A DNA stretch of 64,000 bases. It comes from Candidatus Opimibacter iunctus. GTDB lineage: Bacteria > Bacteroidota > Bacteroidia > Chitinophagales > Saprospiraceae. Positions within the stretch are counted from its first letter, which is position 1. Each line of letters starts with the position of its first letter. The notes below the pieces were generated by a model, which was not told the DNA's origin, searched no databases, and was given only the letters and a program-made list of their open reading frames with translations. Position numbers and translations under genes: made by a program. The DNA is taken from contig JADJVH010000003.1 in assembly GCA_016716665.1 (NCBI GenBank), positions 124,001-188,000 on the forward strand, read 5' to 3'. Positions 36,332 through 46,712 of the stretch are shown piece by piece.

Positions 36332-36688
36332 ATGGAATGGACGATTATAAAAAATGAGAAAGAATATAAACAGGCTTTAGCCCGGCTTGAGGATATTTTT
36401 TCTGCAACTAAAGGTTCGAAAGAAGGAAAGGAACTTGAATTACTCTCGTTGCTTATTGACCTTTATGAAAAGGAAAGGTATCCAATTGATCTGCCCGATC
36501 CCATAGAAGCCATCAAGTTCAGGATGGATCAACTTGGCTACAAGCAAAAGGATCTGGCCATAATACTTGGCTTAAAGAGCCGTGTAAGTGAAATTCTCAA
36601 CCGGAAAAGAAAACTCAATCTGGACATGATCAGGAAAATTCATGAGACCCTGGAAGTACCGACTGAAGTATTGATAAGGGAATACTAA
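36332..36688 (+). CDS. higA: HigA-type antitoxin with XRE helix-turn-helix
   Basis: 118 aa. The N-terminal half is acidic helices (EYKQALARLEDIFSA, ELLSLLIDLYEKERY); the C-terminal half is a Cro/C1 HTH (MDQLGYKQKDLAIILGL, SRVSEILNRKRKLNLDMI). Binds HigB and represses the operon through the palindrome at 36003. Toxin and antitoxin both look intact. Confidence 0.92.
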   Translation: MEWTIIKNEKEYKQALARLEDIFSATKGSKEGKELELLSLLIDLYEKERYPIDLPDPIEAIKFRMDQLGYKQKDLAIILGLKSRVSEILNRKRKLNLDMIRKIHETLEVPTEVLIREY

Positions 36689-36700
36689 TATTTTTACCTC

Positions 36701-38663
36701 ATGGCTGTGGCAAAAGAAACGAAAAAGAACAAAAAGGAAGACATCCTTAATACCTTGTTTGGCATCCCCATCCATCTCATAGGCCCTATACTGGCCCCTA
36801 TTGGGTGCACTCCTCTATGTCCAGACTACCTCATTTGAATATACCCAGGATGACGCCATTGTCATCAATGACAATATGTTTACGACTAAAGGGGTTAGTG
36901 GTATAGGCGGCCTCTTTAAGTACGACACTTTCTACGGATACTTTAAGGATCAATCTAAGACGAGACTGGTCAGCGGAGGCAGATATCGCCCATTGACTCC
37001 TGCCATGTTTGCCATCGAATATGCGATTGCAGGACCCAACCCATGGCTGAGCCATCTCATCAGTGCTATTTGCTATGGATTGCTATGCTGGATCCTGTTT
37101 GGTTTTCTTCGTGAATTGCTTACGCCGCGTCTGACGTCGCCGATTGCATTGCAGGTTGCCTTGTTTTCAACACTCGTCTTTGCCCTGCATCCTATTCATA
37201 CAGAAGCAGTAGCTAATATCAAGGGACGTGATGAAATTGTCGCTGCTATGGGCGCCCTAGGTGGTTTGTGGCTTATGTTGAGAAGCATGCAACATTCAAA
37301 TCCAATGCCCCTTCGTGCACTGGCCTTTGTTGTTTTTCTCCTGGGATTGCTGGCCAAGGAAAATATCATCACAATGCTTGCGGTTGCACCATTGACGCTT
37401 TGGTGGTACGGTAAGAATACCTCTGTCAAATGGATTGGAAACCTGTGGCCGATCATTGCCGCCTCTGTGCTCTTTATCGTCATCAGGGCTTCAGTGACGG
37501 GCCTTAGTGCCGGCGAACCGCCAAAAGAGTTGATGAACAATCCATTCCTCAAGGTTGAAAACGGAAGCTATGTTCCATTTTCTTTCGGTGAAAAATCAGC
37601 AACCATTGTCTACACCATGGGGAAATATGTCCAGCTCCTGGTCTTTCCCTATCCGTTAACACATGATTATTACCCTCGCCACATTGAGATCCAGGATTGG
37701 AGCAAGCCATTAGTCCTCCTTTCTCTTCTCGTCTGGCTCGGCTTGTTGTATGCGGTCATCAAAGGCTGGAAGTCCAGGACGTGGTGGGCCTATGGCATTA
37801 TATTCTATGTCTGCACGATGTCTATCACCTCAAACATCGTCTTTCCTATTGGCACCAATATGTCCGAACGGTTTGCATTCCTGCCATCTGTCGGCTTTGC
37901 CCTGATCGCGGGATATGCCATTTCGCTCGCACTCAATTCATCCAATCGTAAACTCGCCCTGAATATCAGCCTTGCCTTGCTCCTCCTCCTAGGCTCCTGG
38001 ACACTCATACGTAGCAGGGTATGGAAGGACAACAGCACCTTGTTTACCACAGACATCAAAACATCAAAACGCAGTGCTAAACTCCTCAATGCGGTAGGAG
38101 GGGACCTGATCACCAGGGCAGAAAACGAAAAGGATGTGGCCATCAAGAATCAGATGCTCAACGAAGCCCAGGGCTATCTAAAGCAGGCACTCGAAATCCA
38201 TCCCAATTACAAGTTAGGTTATCTGCTATTGGGAAATGCTTCCTTTCACCTGGGCGATATCGATCAGGCGATCACTTATTTCAGGCATGTACTCAAGCTG
38301 GACCCTGAATATCCTGAAGGAAAGCGCAATCTGGGTGTGGCATTACGTGACCAGGGCAAGATACAGGGTGAAAAGAACCATAATCTGACAGGCGCTATTG
38401 CGTTATTACAAGAGGCTGTTCAATACCTGCCCAATGATTATGAAACCTACCAGTTGCTCGGGGTAGCGTATGGACAGGCTGGTGAAACACAAAAGGCGAT
38501 TGAATATTTCAAAAAAGAAATCGAACTGGCCCCAAAGAATGCCACTGCGCATTTCAATCTGGGTATAGCCTTGAGGCAAGCTGGTGATGAGGCGGGAGCT
38601 GCAGCCAGTTTTGAAGCCGCAAAGGCACTGGATCCGAACCTGCCTCAATTTAAAAAACAATAA
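36701..38663 (+). CDS. TMTC/O-mannosyltransferase-like membrane protein with TPRs (frameshifted near start)
   Basis: ~654 aa. A Lys-rich cytosolic start (MAVAKETKKNKKED) and first membrane segment at 36701-36798 are separated from the main frame (from 36801) by a run of four C at 36795-36798; with three, it reads GPILALLGALLYVQTTSF. The luminal motif TQDDAIVINDN has the DD pair of the GT-C superfamily, LHPIHTEAVANIKGRDE is the TMTC signature, about ten membrane helices follow, and the C-terminal ~200 residues are TPRs (AIEYFKKEIELAPKNATAHFNLG). Bacterial homologues are thought to O-glycosylate envelope proteins. It lies 12 bases after higA. Confidence 0.82.
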
Positions 38664-38673
38664 CATCAGTTGA

Positions 38674-41601
38674 ATGAATAGAAGGGGTGTACATGAGTTG
38701 TTTTCAATCCTAAGCATGCTGTGGGCCTGTTCTGCTGTGGCGCAGGACACTGCGGCAACAAAGTGGGTGGACTCTGTATACCAGACGATGTCCCTCGATG
38801 AAAAAATCGGCCAGCTCTTTATCATCCGCGCTCATTCAGACCTGGGTGATGACCATGTAGCTTCGGTATTGAGCCAGATCAAAAAATATCATGTTGGAGG
38901 CCTTTGTTTTTTCCAGGGTACGCCTTCAAAACAAGCTACGCTGACAGCGCAATACCAAAAAGCTAGTGAAATACCCCTCATGGTGAGCATGGATGCGGAG
39001 TGGGGATTGGCCATGCGCTTAAAAGACAAAGGGCTTGCCTTTCCACGGCAACTGATGCTCGGGGCGATACAGGATGTCAGGGACATCGAGTTGATGGGCT
39101 ATGCTATCGGCAAACAATTGCTCGCACTTGGTGTACAAGTGAGTTTCTCGCCTGTAGCTGATATCAATATCAATCCGCTCAACCCGGTGATCGGTGACCG
39201 ATCCTTTGGAGAAGACAAGGAAGAAGTGGCACGCCATGCCATAGCCTATATGAAAGGGCTGCAAGCCGCAGGGGTACTGACTTCTGGCAAACATTTTCCA
39301 GGCCATGGGGATACGGAGACGGATTCTCATTTTGATCTCCCGGTATTAATTATCGCATGGGCCGGTTAAAAGAATCGAGCTCTACCCTTTTCAACAAATG
39401 ATTGATGCAGGCTTGCAGGGTATGAGGGTTGCGCATCTGCATGTACCGGCAATCGATCCGACGCCCAATATTTCAACTACCCTCAGCCCAAAAGCCATCA
39501 ATGACCTGTTGAAAAATGAAATGGGATTTGATGGTATCGTTTTTACCGATGGCCTGGAGATGAAAGGTGTGACTAAAAATTATGATGCTGACGAAGTAGC
39601 TATCATGGCTATCCAGGCAGGTAATCATATGCTGCTGTTGCCTGATGATATTGATCTCGCATTCTCTGGGCTCAAGACTGCTTTTACAAAAGGCAAGCTT
39701 GACATCAACATCCTCAACGACAATGTGAAGCGGATCCTTGCTGCCAAGTATAGGCTCGGAATGGATAGCCTGGTCCTGCCTACACCTGAGAATGCTGTGA
39801 AGATGGCTTTTGATCCTTATGCTGTAGGCATCAAATACAAACTGATTGAAGAAGCCATCACCGTAGCGCAAAACAAACGCGCCTTGATTCCAATGGTTGA
39901 TGTCACAAAGCCCAGGATGGCGCTTATGTCTATCGGGTCGACGACCATCACTCGATTCCAGGGGCGGATGGATTCATATGTGAAAGCGGATCACTATAAC
40001 ATCAGCCATACCTTAAAGGATGTAGATGAGAAGTCCCTCCTCAAGGATCTCAAGAAATATGACCGTGTCATCATCGCCCTCCACCAGATGACCAATAAAG
40101 TGGCTGGCAATTTTGGCCTGACCCCGGAAGAACTCACCCTGATTCAAAACATCAACCGTCAGAATGAAGTCATCCTGGTCATCTTTGGCAGTCCGTACAG
40201 CCTTAAATATTTTGAAAACATAGACCACATCATCATGGCCTATGAAGATAGCCCCGAGATAGAGGATATCGCTGCACAGGGTCTTGCAGGAGTGTATGGA
40301 TTTAAAGGGAAGCTCCCTGTTACAGCAAGTAATATCTTTCCGGTCCACCATGGCTTTACTACCCCTTCATTGAAACGAATGGGCTACAGTGTACCTGAGC
40401 GTGTAGGAATGAGTTCTGACAGCCTTGAATATATCAGGACGATTGCCAACTATATGATTGAGGTAGGTGCATCACCCGGGTGCCAGGTGGTGATTGCAAA
40501 AGACGGGCGGATCATCTATGAACAGGCCTTTGGTAGTCATACCTATGATGCCAGGATGATCCTGTCTATCTCACCGACCTCTATGATCTTGCTTCAGTGA
40601 CCAAGGTCGCTGCGACCACCCTCGCTGTGATGCGGCTCTACAAAGAAGGTATTCTCGATATTGATAAGACCCTTGGCGATTACCTGCCGTGGCTGAAAGG
40701 CAGCAACAAAGAACACATGGTCATCCGGAGAGTCATGGCACATCATGCAGGACTGCAATCATGGATTCCTTTTTATGAAAAGACCGTTTCCATGGAAGAC
40801 AATTACTGGCTGGAGATGCAGCCGGATGTATACTGCGACATGGAGACTACGCAACACTGTATAGCTGTAGCAAAGGACATGTATATGGATGGTATGTACC
40901 TTGACAGCATCCGGAAAATGATCTATGATAGTCCGCTCAATGCAGACGGCACCTATGTATACAGTGACCTTGGCTTTATCATGCTGGCCGAAATTATCAA
41001 GCGGGAAACCGGCATCACCCTCGATCAATATGTGGACAGTGTCTTCTACAAGCCCATGGGACTCGATCGTATCGGGTATCATCCCCTCAACCGTTTCACG
41101 ACTGACGAAATCGTGCCATCAGAGGTCGATAACTATTTCAGGTGCCAGGAACTGACCGGCTATGTGCATGATATGTCATGTGCGATGCTGGGTGGTGTGA
41201 GTGGGCATGCCGGATTGTTTTCAGATGCCGAGGACCTGGCGATCCTGTTCCAGATGCTGATGAATGACGGAGCGTATGGCGGGCAGCAATATATTGATTC
41301 AAGCATCCTCCATTCATTTACGACCCGGTGGATTTGATCTCAAAGAACTGGACCCCGAAAAAACGTCCTGACTTCTCCGCTGGCTCCTTCAAGCACCTAT
41401 GGGCATACTGGCTTTACCGGTATCTGTGTATGGAACGATCCGAAAAACAAACTGGTCTATGTATTCCTTTCCAACCGGACCTACCCGACCATGCGCAATG
41501 CAAAGCTGACCAATCACAAAATAAGGGAGAAGATCCACAGCAGGGCATACCGGGCGATCCAGGGATATGATCATTACACCCTTGACCCACTGCCCGGATG
41601 A
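38674..41601 (+). pseudogene. Glycoside hydrolase family 3 / serine beta-lactamase-like fusion (multiple frameshifts)
   Basis: A secreted two-domain protein of ~975 aa when joined. The GH3 domain (NagZ-like beta-N-acetylhexosaminidase) has the KHFPGHGDTETDSHFDLPV motif with the catalytic His/Asp region and the nucleophile Asp in IVFTDGLEM. The beta-lactamase-like domain has DLASVTK (S-x-x-K), YSDLG in the Y-x-N position and TYGHTGFTG near the end. Frame changes occur near 39344, 39366 (A-run), 40556, 41322 and 41362, each needing one base. The last frame ends DPLPG-stop at 41601 and overlaps the next gene by 4 bases. Sequence on both sides stays well conserved, so assembly error or recent decay are both possible. 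Probable role: peptidoglycan recycling. Confidence 0.8.
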
Positions 41602-42821
41602 GACTATCTTATACCATGCTCATTGCCTGGCGATATATCCTTGGCAAGAAAAGCTTCCAGGCCATCAATATCATCACAGGGATATCGATGTTTGGGATAT
41701 CTATTGGTGCTGCAGCATTGTTGCTAATCCTCTCTGTATTTAACGGCTTTGAAGATCTACTTAAGAGTCTCTACAATGCGATCTACACTGACCTCAAGGT
41801 CTATCCGATCGAAGGAAAATACTTCACGCCTGATTCGGCTGAACTCGCAACGATCAAGGCCTGGCCGGAGATACAGGCATTGAGCCTTACCCTTGAAGAA
41901 ACAGCATTGCTCGATTACCAGGGCAGCCAGGACATCTGTACATTGAAGGGAGTGGATGATTCCTTTCGGAAAGTAACAGATATCGACAGTGTATTGCTGG
42001 ATGGTGACTTTACCTTGCAACAAGGGGATGTATCCCTGGCAATACTCGGTGCAGGGCTTGCTTCCCGCCTCAATGTCAACTTTCAAAATCCGTATGAGTC
42101 GCTGTCCATCTTTATGCCCAACCGAAACCAACGTGGCCCGCTGGACAAAGCCTTTACAGAAAAATATGCATTTCCTGTCGGCAGGTTTTCGATCAAGCAG
42201 GATTATGACTATCAATATGTTTTTGTCTCACTTGCCTTTATACGTTCCCTGGTGGAAAGTCCTGATGCTGTATCAGGCATTGAGATTCGCCTCAACCCCG
42301 GAGCTGATTCTGAAAAAGTAAAGGCAAAACTGTTGGCGCTCTTCAAGACACCTGTCAATGTCAAAAACAAAGACGAGCAGAATGCCGCATTCTTCAAGCT
42401 GATGAATATTGAAAAATGGATTTCGTTTGCCGTGGTGTCCCTCACCCTGATCATCGTGTCCTTCAATCTCGTCAGTGCGCTGTGGATGATCGTGCTCGAC
42501 AAGAAAAAAGATATTTCCATCCTCCAGTCCATGGGCTCCTCTCCCGCTGATGTACGCAAGATCTTTATGCGTTCAGGCTGGATGATTTGTTTCCTTGGCC
42601 TGGTGATTGGCATTGTGCTGGCTGTCGGGTTCTATATCCTTCAAAAGCAATTTGGCATCGTCCCTATTCCTGAAGGCTTCGTCGTCGATTCCTATCCGAT
42701 CGAGTTGCGGTGGATCGATTTACTGATCGTAGGCATCACGGTGTTTATCATCGGCACACTGGCAGCGTGGCTGCCGGCGAGGAAGGCGTCGAGGATCGCG
42801 GCATACATCCGGAAGGAGTAA
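41598..42821 (+). CDS. LolC/E-type ABC transporter permease (FtsX family)
   Basis: 407-aa inner-membrane protein. An N-terminal helix (FGISIGAAALLLILSVFNGFED) with the LolC/E motif is followed by a ~230-aa periplasmic MacB-PCD-like domain and three C-terminal helices (WISFAVVSLTLIIVSFN, WMICFLGLVIGIVLAVGFYI, IDLLIVGITVFIIGTLAAWLPARKAS). In Bacteroidota this family moves lipoproteins to the outer membrane with a LolD ATPase, which is not in the window. It overlaps the glycosidase fusion stop by 4 bases, so it is in the same operon. Confidence 0.88.
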   Translation: MRLSYTMLIAWRYILGKKSFQAINIITGISMFGISIGAAALLLILSVFNGFEDLLKSLYNAIYTDLKVYPIEGKYFTPDSAELATIKAWPEIQALSLTLEETALLDYQGSQDICTLKGVDDSFRKVTDIDSVLLDGDFTLQQGDVSLAILGAGLASRLNVNFQNPYESLSIFMPNRNQRGPLDKAFTEKYAFPVGRFSIKQDYDYQYVFVSLAFIRSLVESPDAVSGIEIRLNPGADSEKVKAKLLALFKTPVNVKNKDEQNAAFFKLMNIEKWISFAVVSLTLIIVSFNLVSALWMIVLDKKKDISILQSMGSSPADVRKIFMRSGWMICFLGLVIGIVLAVGFYILQKQFGIVPIPEGFVVDSYPIELRWIDLLIVGITVFIIGTLAAWLPARKASRIAAYIRKE

Positions 42822-42928
42822 TTACCCCGAAAGCTGTGCAGCGGGGGTAACTAATTCGGAAAAACACGAAAAACCCCCTTTGGTTGTCGTAGCACTTGTG
42901 AGCAGTCTATTGGAGTTTGTATTTCCTT

Positions 42929-43030
42929 GCAGCCAGGAGGCTGCCATCAACTGCCACATGCCTTGACCAAATTCCCAACACTCCTGCCGTCTGCAGCCAG
43001 AGGCTACAGACAACATCTGTTTTTTTTAAA
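42929..43030 (-). repeat. Composite double-hairpin element, copy c (reverse)
   Basis: In reverse orientation: GCAGCC-AGGA-GGCTGC (42929-42944), 48 bases, GCAGCC-AGA-GGCTAC (42993-43007), then CATCTGTTTTTTTT. Matches copies a, b and d in order and spacing. CAGGC-AGA-GCCTG follows at about 43042, and TCTGG-type heptamers at 43078-43112. Confidence 0.75.
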
Positions 43031-43118
43031 TAAATGAAATGTCCAGGCAGAGCCTGCATTCCATAATCTCTATGTCAAACGTCTCGAGTCTGCGAGTCTG
43101 GCGTCTGGAATCTAAATG

Positions 43119-44603
43119 CTAAGCTCTTCCTGCTGCTTGCTTCAGCAATGATCCCTCAAACTTGTAGATCATGTATACATAAGCAGCAACCAGCACTGTA
43201 TTGACGATCAGGACCATAGCGATCTGCCCTTCATAGAAACCGCGGAGCCATTCCATGAGGAAATACATGAGCAATGCTCCTACCATCCATCCGATCATGC
43301 GTCCGATCTTATACGGGATAGGAAAATATTTCTGGCCTTGCTGATAGGAGGTGATACACATGAAGAGATAGCATGCCAGGGCGGCCCATGCGGAGCCGAT
43401 CACGCCTATGCGTGGAATCAATACAATATTGAGGACAATGGTTATAACACTGCCGGCAATCGCAATAGTTGCCCCAATAAAGGTCTGATCTGCCAATTTA
43501 TACCAGGCCGAGAAATTATAGTAAATCCCCAATAGCAAAAAGGAAATCAGCAGGATAGGAACTACATCCAGCCCCTGCCTGAAATTGCTTCCGAGGAGGT
43601 ATTGAAACAAATCAATATACCCGAGTAACATGAGCATGATGACCGAACCTGCAATCGTAAAGGCCAGGGCTGCATCTGCATAAACTTCACGCGATCCTTC
43701 CTTGTCTTTGTGCGCGAAAAAGAAAGGTTCGGCCGCATAGTTGAAGGCTGTGGTAAATAAACTGAGGATAATGGCCGGTGAAGCTGCAGCGGCGTACAGT
43801 CCGCGCTTGGCCAGGTTGGTCATGACATCGTCAGGAAGAAAATATTTTTGAAACGCGATGGAAGAATATTGGTTGATCACCCCGGTGATGGCCACTAACA
43901 CCAATGGCCAGGAGTATCTCAGCATGCGCTTCAGAAATGCAGTATCCCATCGCAACACCTGGTTTCGCATCAAAGGCAGCATCAAAAAGAAGGTGACCGC
44001 ACTGGAGACCAGATTACTGAGGATGACATAGAAGAGCTTACTGTCTTGATGGAAGTAGGTCTGATACCAAAGCTGATCGGACGCTACCCTGGGCAAAACT
44101 TCAAAAATGGTAAGCACAATGATAATATTGAGAAAGATCGATCCCAGTTTGAGGGCAAGAAATCGAATCGGCCGGTTTTGCTGCCGCAGGATGGCAAATG
44201 GAACGGCGGTCATCGTATCAAAAAATAAAACCCCACCCAACATCAGGATGTGCTGAGTCATGTTTGGGTATTCAAGCCACGTGGCTACCGGATGAATAAA
44301 TATCCACAGGAGCAACATAAATGCTCCGGAGAGCACGGTCATCAGGGTCATGGACATAGCTGTCACGGCAGGGCGATCTTCCCTGGCGTACCTGAAGTAG
44401 GTGGTCTCCATCCTGAAGGTGAGAAATACGAGGATAATAGCCACGTACAAATACAAATCCCTGTAGATGCCAAACTGGCTGGTATCATGGTTGAATACCC
44501 GTGTGAGATACAGGGTAAACACTACGTAGTAGAGCACCCGGCTGAGGATGTAGCTGAATCCGTAGATGGCGGTCTCGCCGGCGAGTTTGCGTAGAAGGGA
44601 CAT
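43119..44603 (-). CDS. Polysaccharide flippase / lipopolysaccharide biosynthesis membrane protein
   Basis: 494-aa polytopic membrane protein of the MATE/MOP (Wzx-like) exporter superfamily with about 14 helices: N-terminal LLRKLAGETAIYGFSYILSRVLYYVVF, a long run of paired helices, and a C-terminal polysaccharide_synt_C region (PILLISFLLLGIYYNFSAWYKLADQT, GAWAALACYLFM-like GSAWAALACYLFM). It flips lipid-linked glycan units across the inner membrane. The opposite-strand neighbour is a GT-C glycosyltransferase, so the area may serve surface glycan assembly. Confidence 0.9.
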   Translation of the reverse strand: MSLLRKLAGETAIYGFSYILSRVLYYVVFTLYLTRVFNHDTSQFGIYRDLYLYVAIILVFLTFRMETTYFRYAREDRPAVTAMSMTLMTVLSGAFMLLLWIFIHPVATWLEYPNMTQHILMLGGVLFFDTMTAVPFAILRQQNRPIRFLALKLGSIFLNIIIVLTIFEVLPRVASDQLWYQTYFHQDSKLFYVILSNLVSSAVTFFLMLPLMRNQVLRWDTAFLKRMLRYSWPLVLVAITGVINQYSSIAFQKYFLPDDVMTNLAKRGLYAAAASPAIILSLFTTAFNYAAEPFFFAHKDKEGSREVYADAALAFTIAGSVIMLMLLGYIDLFQYLLGSNFRQGLDVVPILLISFLLLGIYYNFSAWYKLADQTFIGATIAIAGSVITIVLNIVLIPRIGVIGSAWAALACYLFMCITSYQQGQKYFPIPYKIGRMIGWMVGALLMYFLMEWLRGFYEGQIAMVLIVNTVLVAAYVYMIYKFEGSLLKQAAGRA

Positions 44604-44665
44604 TAGAGGGTGAAAATAGGGAAGATTGTAAGACTGTGAGAAAGTAAGACAGTAAGAAGTGAGAA

Positions 44666-44744
44666 GTGAGACCGTGAAACCGTGAGACCGTGAGACCGTG
44701 AGACCGTGAGACCGTGAGACCGTGAGACCGTGAGACCGTGAGAA
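44666..44744. repeat. Octamer tandem repeat (CGTGAGAC)
   Basis: Seven perfect 8-bp units at 44681-44736, with variant units on both sides (CGTGAAAC, CGTGAGAA). GTGTGGGTGTGGGTGTGT follows. It lies in the divergent spacer between the flippase and the glycosyltransferase. Confidence 0.9.
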
Positions 44745-44819
44745 GTGTGGGTGTGGGTGTGTTTATATATATTCAAAACTGTTAGTTTTATGACTCACTG
44801 AAAACCAACTGTACCCAGT

Positions 44820-46379
44820 ATGATCTTTTATAGCCAGGAAACATCAATCGGCCTGTTGATTGCCTCGCTTCCGGCTATAGTCAGTGTGTACCTCTATTTT
44901 GTTGCGGACAAGAAAAATGCAGCCCTGATCCTGCTCATGCTGAGTGCACTGCTGCTCCGTCTGCTGATGATCTCCCTGGATCCATATCTGCACGAATGGG
45001 ATGAAAGGTACCATGCTTTAGTGGCGAAGAACATGATTTCATTCCCTTTTCGCCCCATGCTGGTGGTTGATCCGATAATGCCATACAGCTACCAGGACTG
45101 GGGAAATAATCACATCTGGCTCCACAAGCAACCTCTCTTCCTGTGGCAGATGGCAGCCTCCATGAAACTATTTGGTGTTAATGTCATCGCGATGAGGTTA
45201 CCCTCCGCTATCATGGATACCTTGCTGGTCTGGCTTACCTTCGATATCTGCAGGAAATGGATGCCAAACCGGCCAGAAACAGCTTACGTTGCAGCCTTGC
45301 TTACAACATGCTCTTTCTATTCCCTGGAACTGGTCTCCGGCTCAAAGAGCCTTGAGCATAATGACATTGCCTTTGTTTTTTACACAACATGCGCACTGTG
45401 GGCATGGGTCAAATATGTACAAGGAGAGCATAAAACAAAGTGGGCCATCCTGACAGGCCTTTTTATTGGATTGGCAGTATTGAACAAATGGCTGACCGGA
45501 TATTTCGTCATGGGCGGATGGGCTATCTATCTCATGCTTGCTTACAGAAGGCAAATGCGGTTAAAATATATCCTGGATTTCACACTTGTCCTGATTGTTT
45601 CGATGATTGTCTTTGTCCCCTGGCAACTATATATATCCAATGCATTCCCGATTGAAAGCGCTATTGAATACCAACACAATGCGGAGCACTTTACTAAAGA
45701 TTTCGGCCATCCCGGGAATGTCTGGACACACTTTATGTACCTGGGCCAAACCTATCAGGAAATCATGCTGCTGTTTTCACTCATAGGAATTATTGCTTTT
45801 TTCCGCTTCAAAGAAGTCAATAAAACACTAGGTGTTTCATTCCTTTCAATGATCATCGCGCTTTTCTTGTTTTTCACTTTCTTCGTCAAAACGAAAATGC
45901 CAACCTATCTATTCCCCCTGTCCCCCATGGTCTTTTCGTTTATGGCTATCGGAGTGATGACTATTGTGGAATGGTATTCAAAGAGACGGGCCACCACAAC
46001 AAACCTCCATTGGCAAAGATTTGCCTTCGTATTGATTCTTGGCTTTGTTTGCCTCAAGCCTTGGGATATAACCCGAAAAAGATCGGCAGGATTGGAAGCC
46101 AGGAATATAAAAATCAACAACACCCTGATATATAAACACCTTTCAGACAAAGCAACCAAAGACCGTGTCATCATCAACTGTAAGAGCTATGAAAACATCG
46201 AGTTGATGTTTTTTGCAGATGTGAATGCATACCATTTTATCGCTCCCGAGATAGTACTTGATTCCCTTCAACAACTCGGATATAAATTTGCTTCGTTTGA
46301 ATATCCGGAAATTCAAAAACCACCTGCCTATGTCTATGATGATCCGGAAATCCTGATTTTGAAGGATCAAATCAGGTAA
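44820..46379 (+). CDS. Family 39 (GT-C) glycosyltransferase
   Basis: 519-aa membrane glycosyltransferase of the ArnT/PMT_2 type. Landmarks: DPYLHEWDERYHALVAKNM near residue 60, with the acidic catalytic pair; KQPLFLWQMAASMKLFGVNVIAMRLPSA, the conserved loop of the family; about 11 transmembrane helices; and a small periplasmic C-terminal domain. Uses a polyprenyl-phosphate sugar to modify lipid A, glycan or protein. Single gene, divergent from the flippase and flanked by inverted octamer repeats. Confidence 0.9.
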   Translation: MIFYSQETSIGLLIASLPAIVSVYLYFVADKKNAALILLMLSALLLRLLMISLDPYLHEWDERYHALVAKNMISFPFRPMLVVDPIMPYSYQDWGNNHIWLHKQPLFLWQMAASMKLFGVNVIAMRLPSAIMDTLLVWLTFDICRKWMPNRPETAYVAALLTTCSFYSLELVSGSKSLEHNDIAFVFYTTCALWAWVKYVQGEHKTKWAILTGLFIGLAVLNKWLTGYFVMGGWAIYLMLAYRRQMRLKYILDFTLVLIVSMIVFVPWQLYISNAFPIESAIEYQHNAEHFTKDFGHPGNVWTHFMYLGQTYQEIMLLFSLIGIIAFFRFKEVNKTLGVSFLSMIIALFLFFTFFVKTKMPTYLFPLSPMVFSFMAIGVMTIVEWYSKRRATTTNLHWQRFAFVLILGFVCLKPWDITRKRSAGLEARNIKINNTLIYKHLSDKATKDRVIINCKSYENIELMFFADVNAYHFIAPEIVLDSLQQLGYKFASFEYPEIQKPPAYVYDDPEILILKDQIR

Positions 46380-46712
46380 TCTAATCCTATCTGATTTTCA
46401 GGCACCGACAGGAGTGGTGCCACTACGTGGCACGATTTGATTCTTCTTCCTCCTTTGCTACCGACCTATAGCCCCGATGGGGCATGGATATAACCCCTGC
46501 TCTCCTTGCTCTCCCGCTATACGGCTAAGCTGCGTGGGGGATCTCCGCTACACTGCGACTTGCCCACCACCGACCTGCAACCTACTTCGACTACGCTCAG
46601 CACATCGCCGATGGGGCATCGATATTCTTTTTACCTTATTTTCACACTCACACCCACTCCCACACATCTCACGTTCTCACGCTCTCACGTTCTCACGCTC
46701 TCACGTCCTTAC
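46380..46712. repeat. Repeat-rich spacer
   Basis: No gene. It contains the hairpin GTGCCAC-TAC-GTGGCAC (46417-46433), a TTGCTACCGACC..GCCCCGATGGGGC element (46457-46487, also at 60596 and partly 46605), a segment at 46508-46556 (CTCCCGCTATACGGCT...) present inverted at 50455-50505, a diverged ACTTCGACTACGCTCAGCA motif (46588), and five CTCACGYT octamers (46668-46707). Confidence 0.75.
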
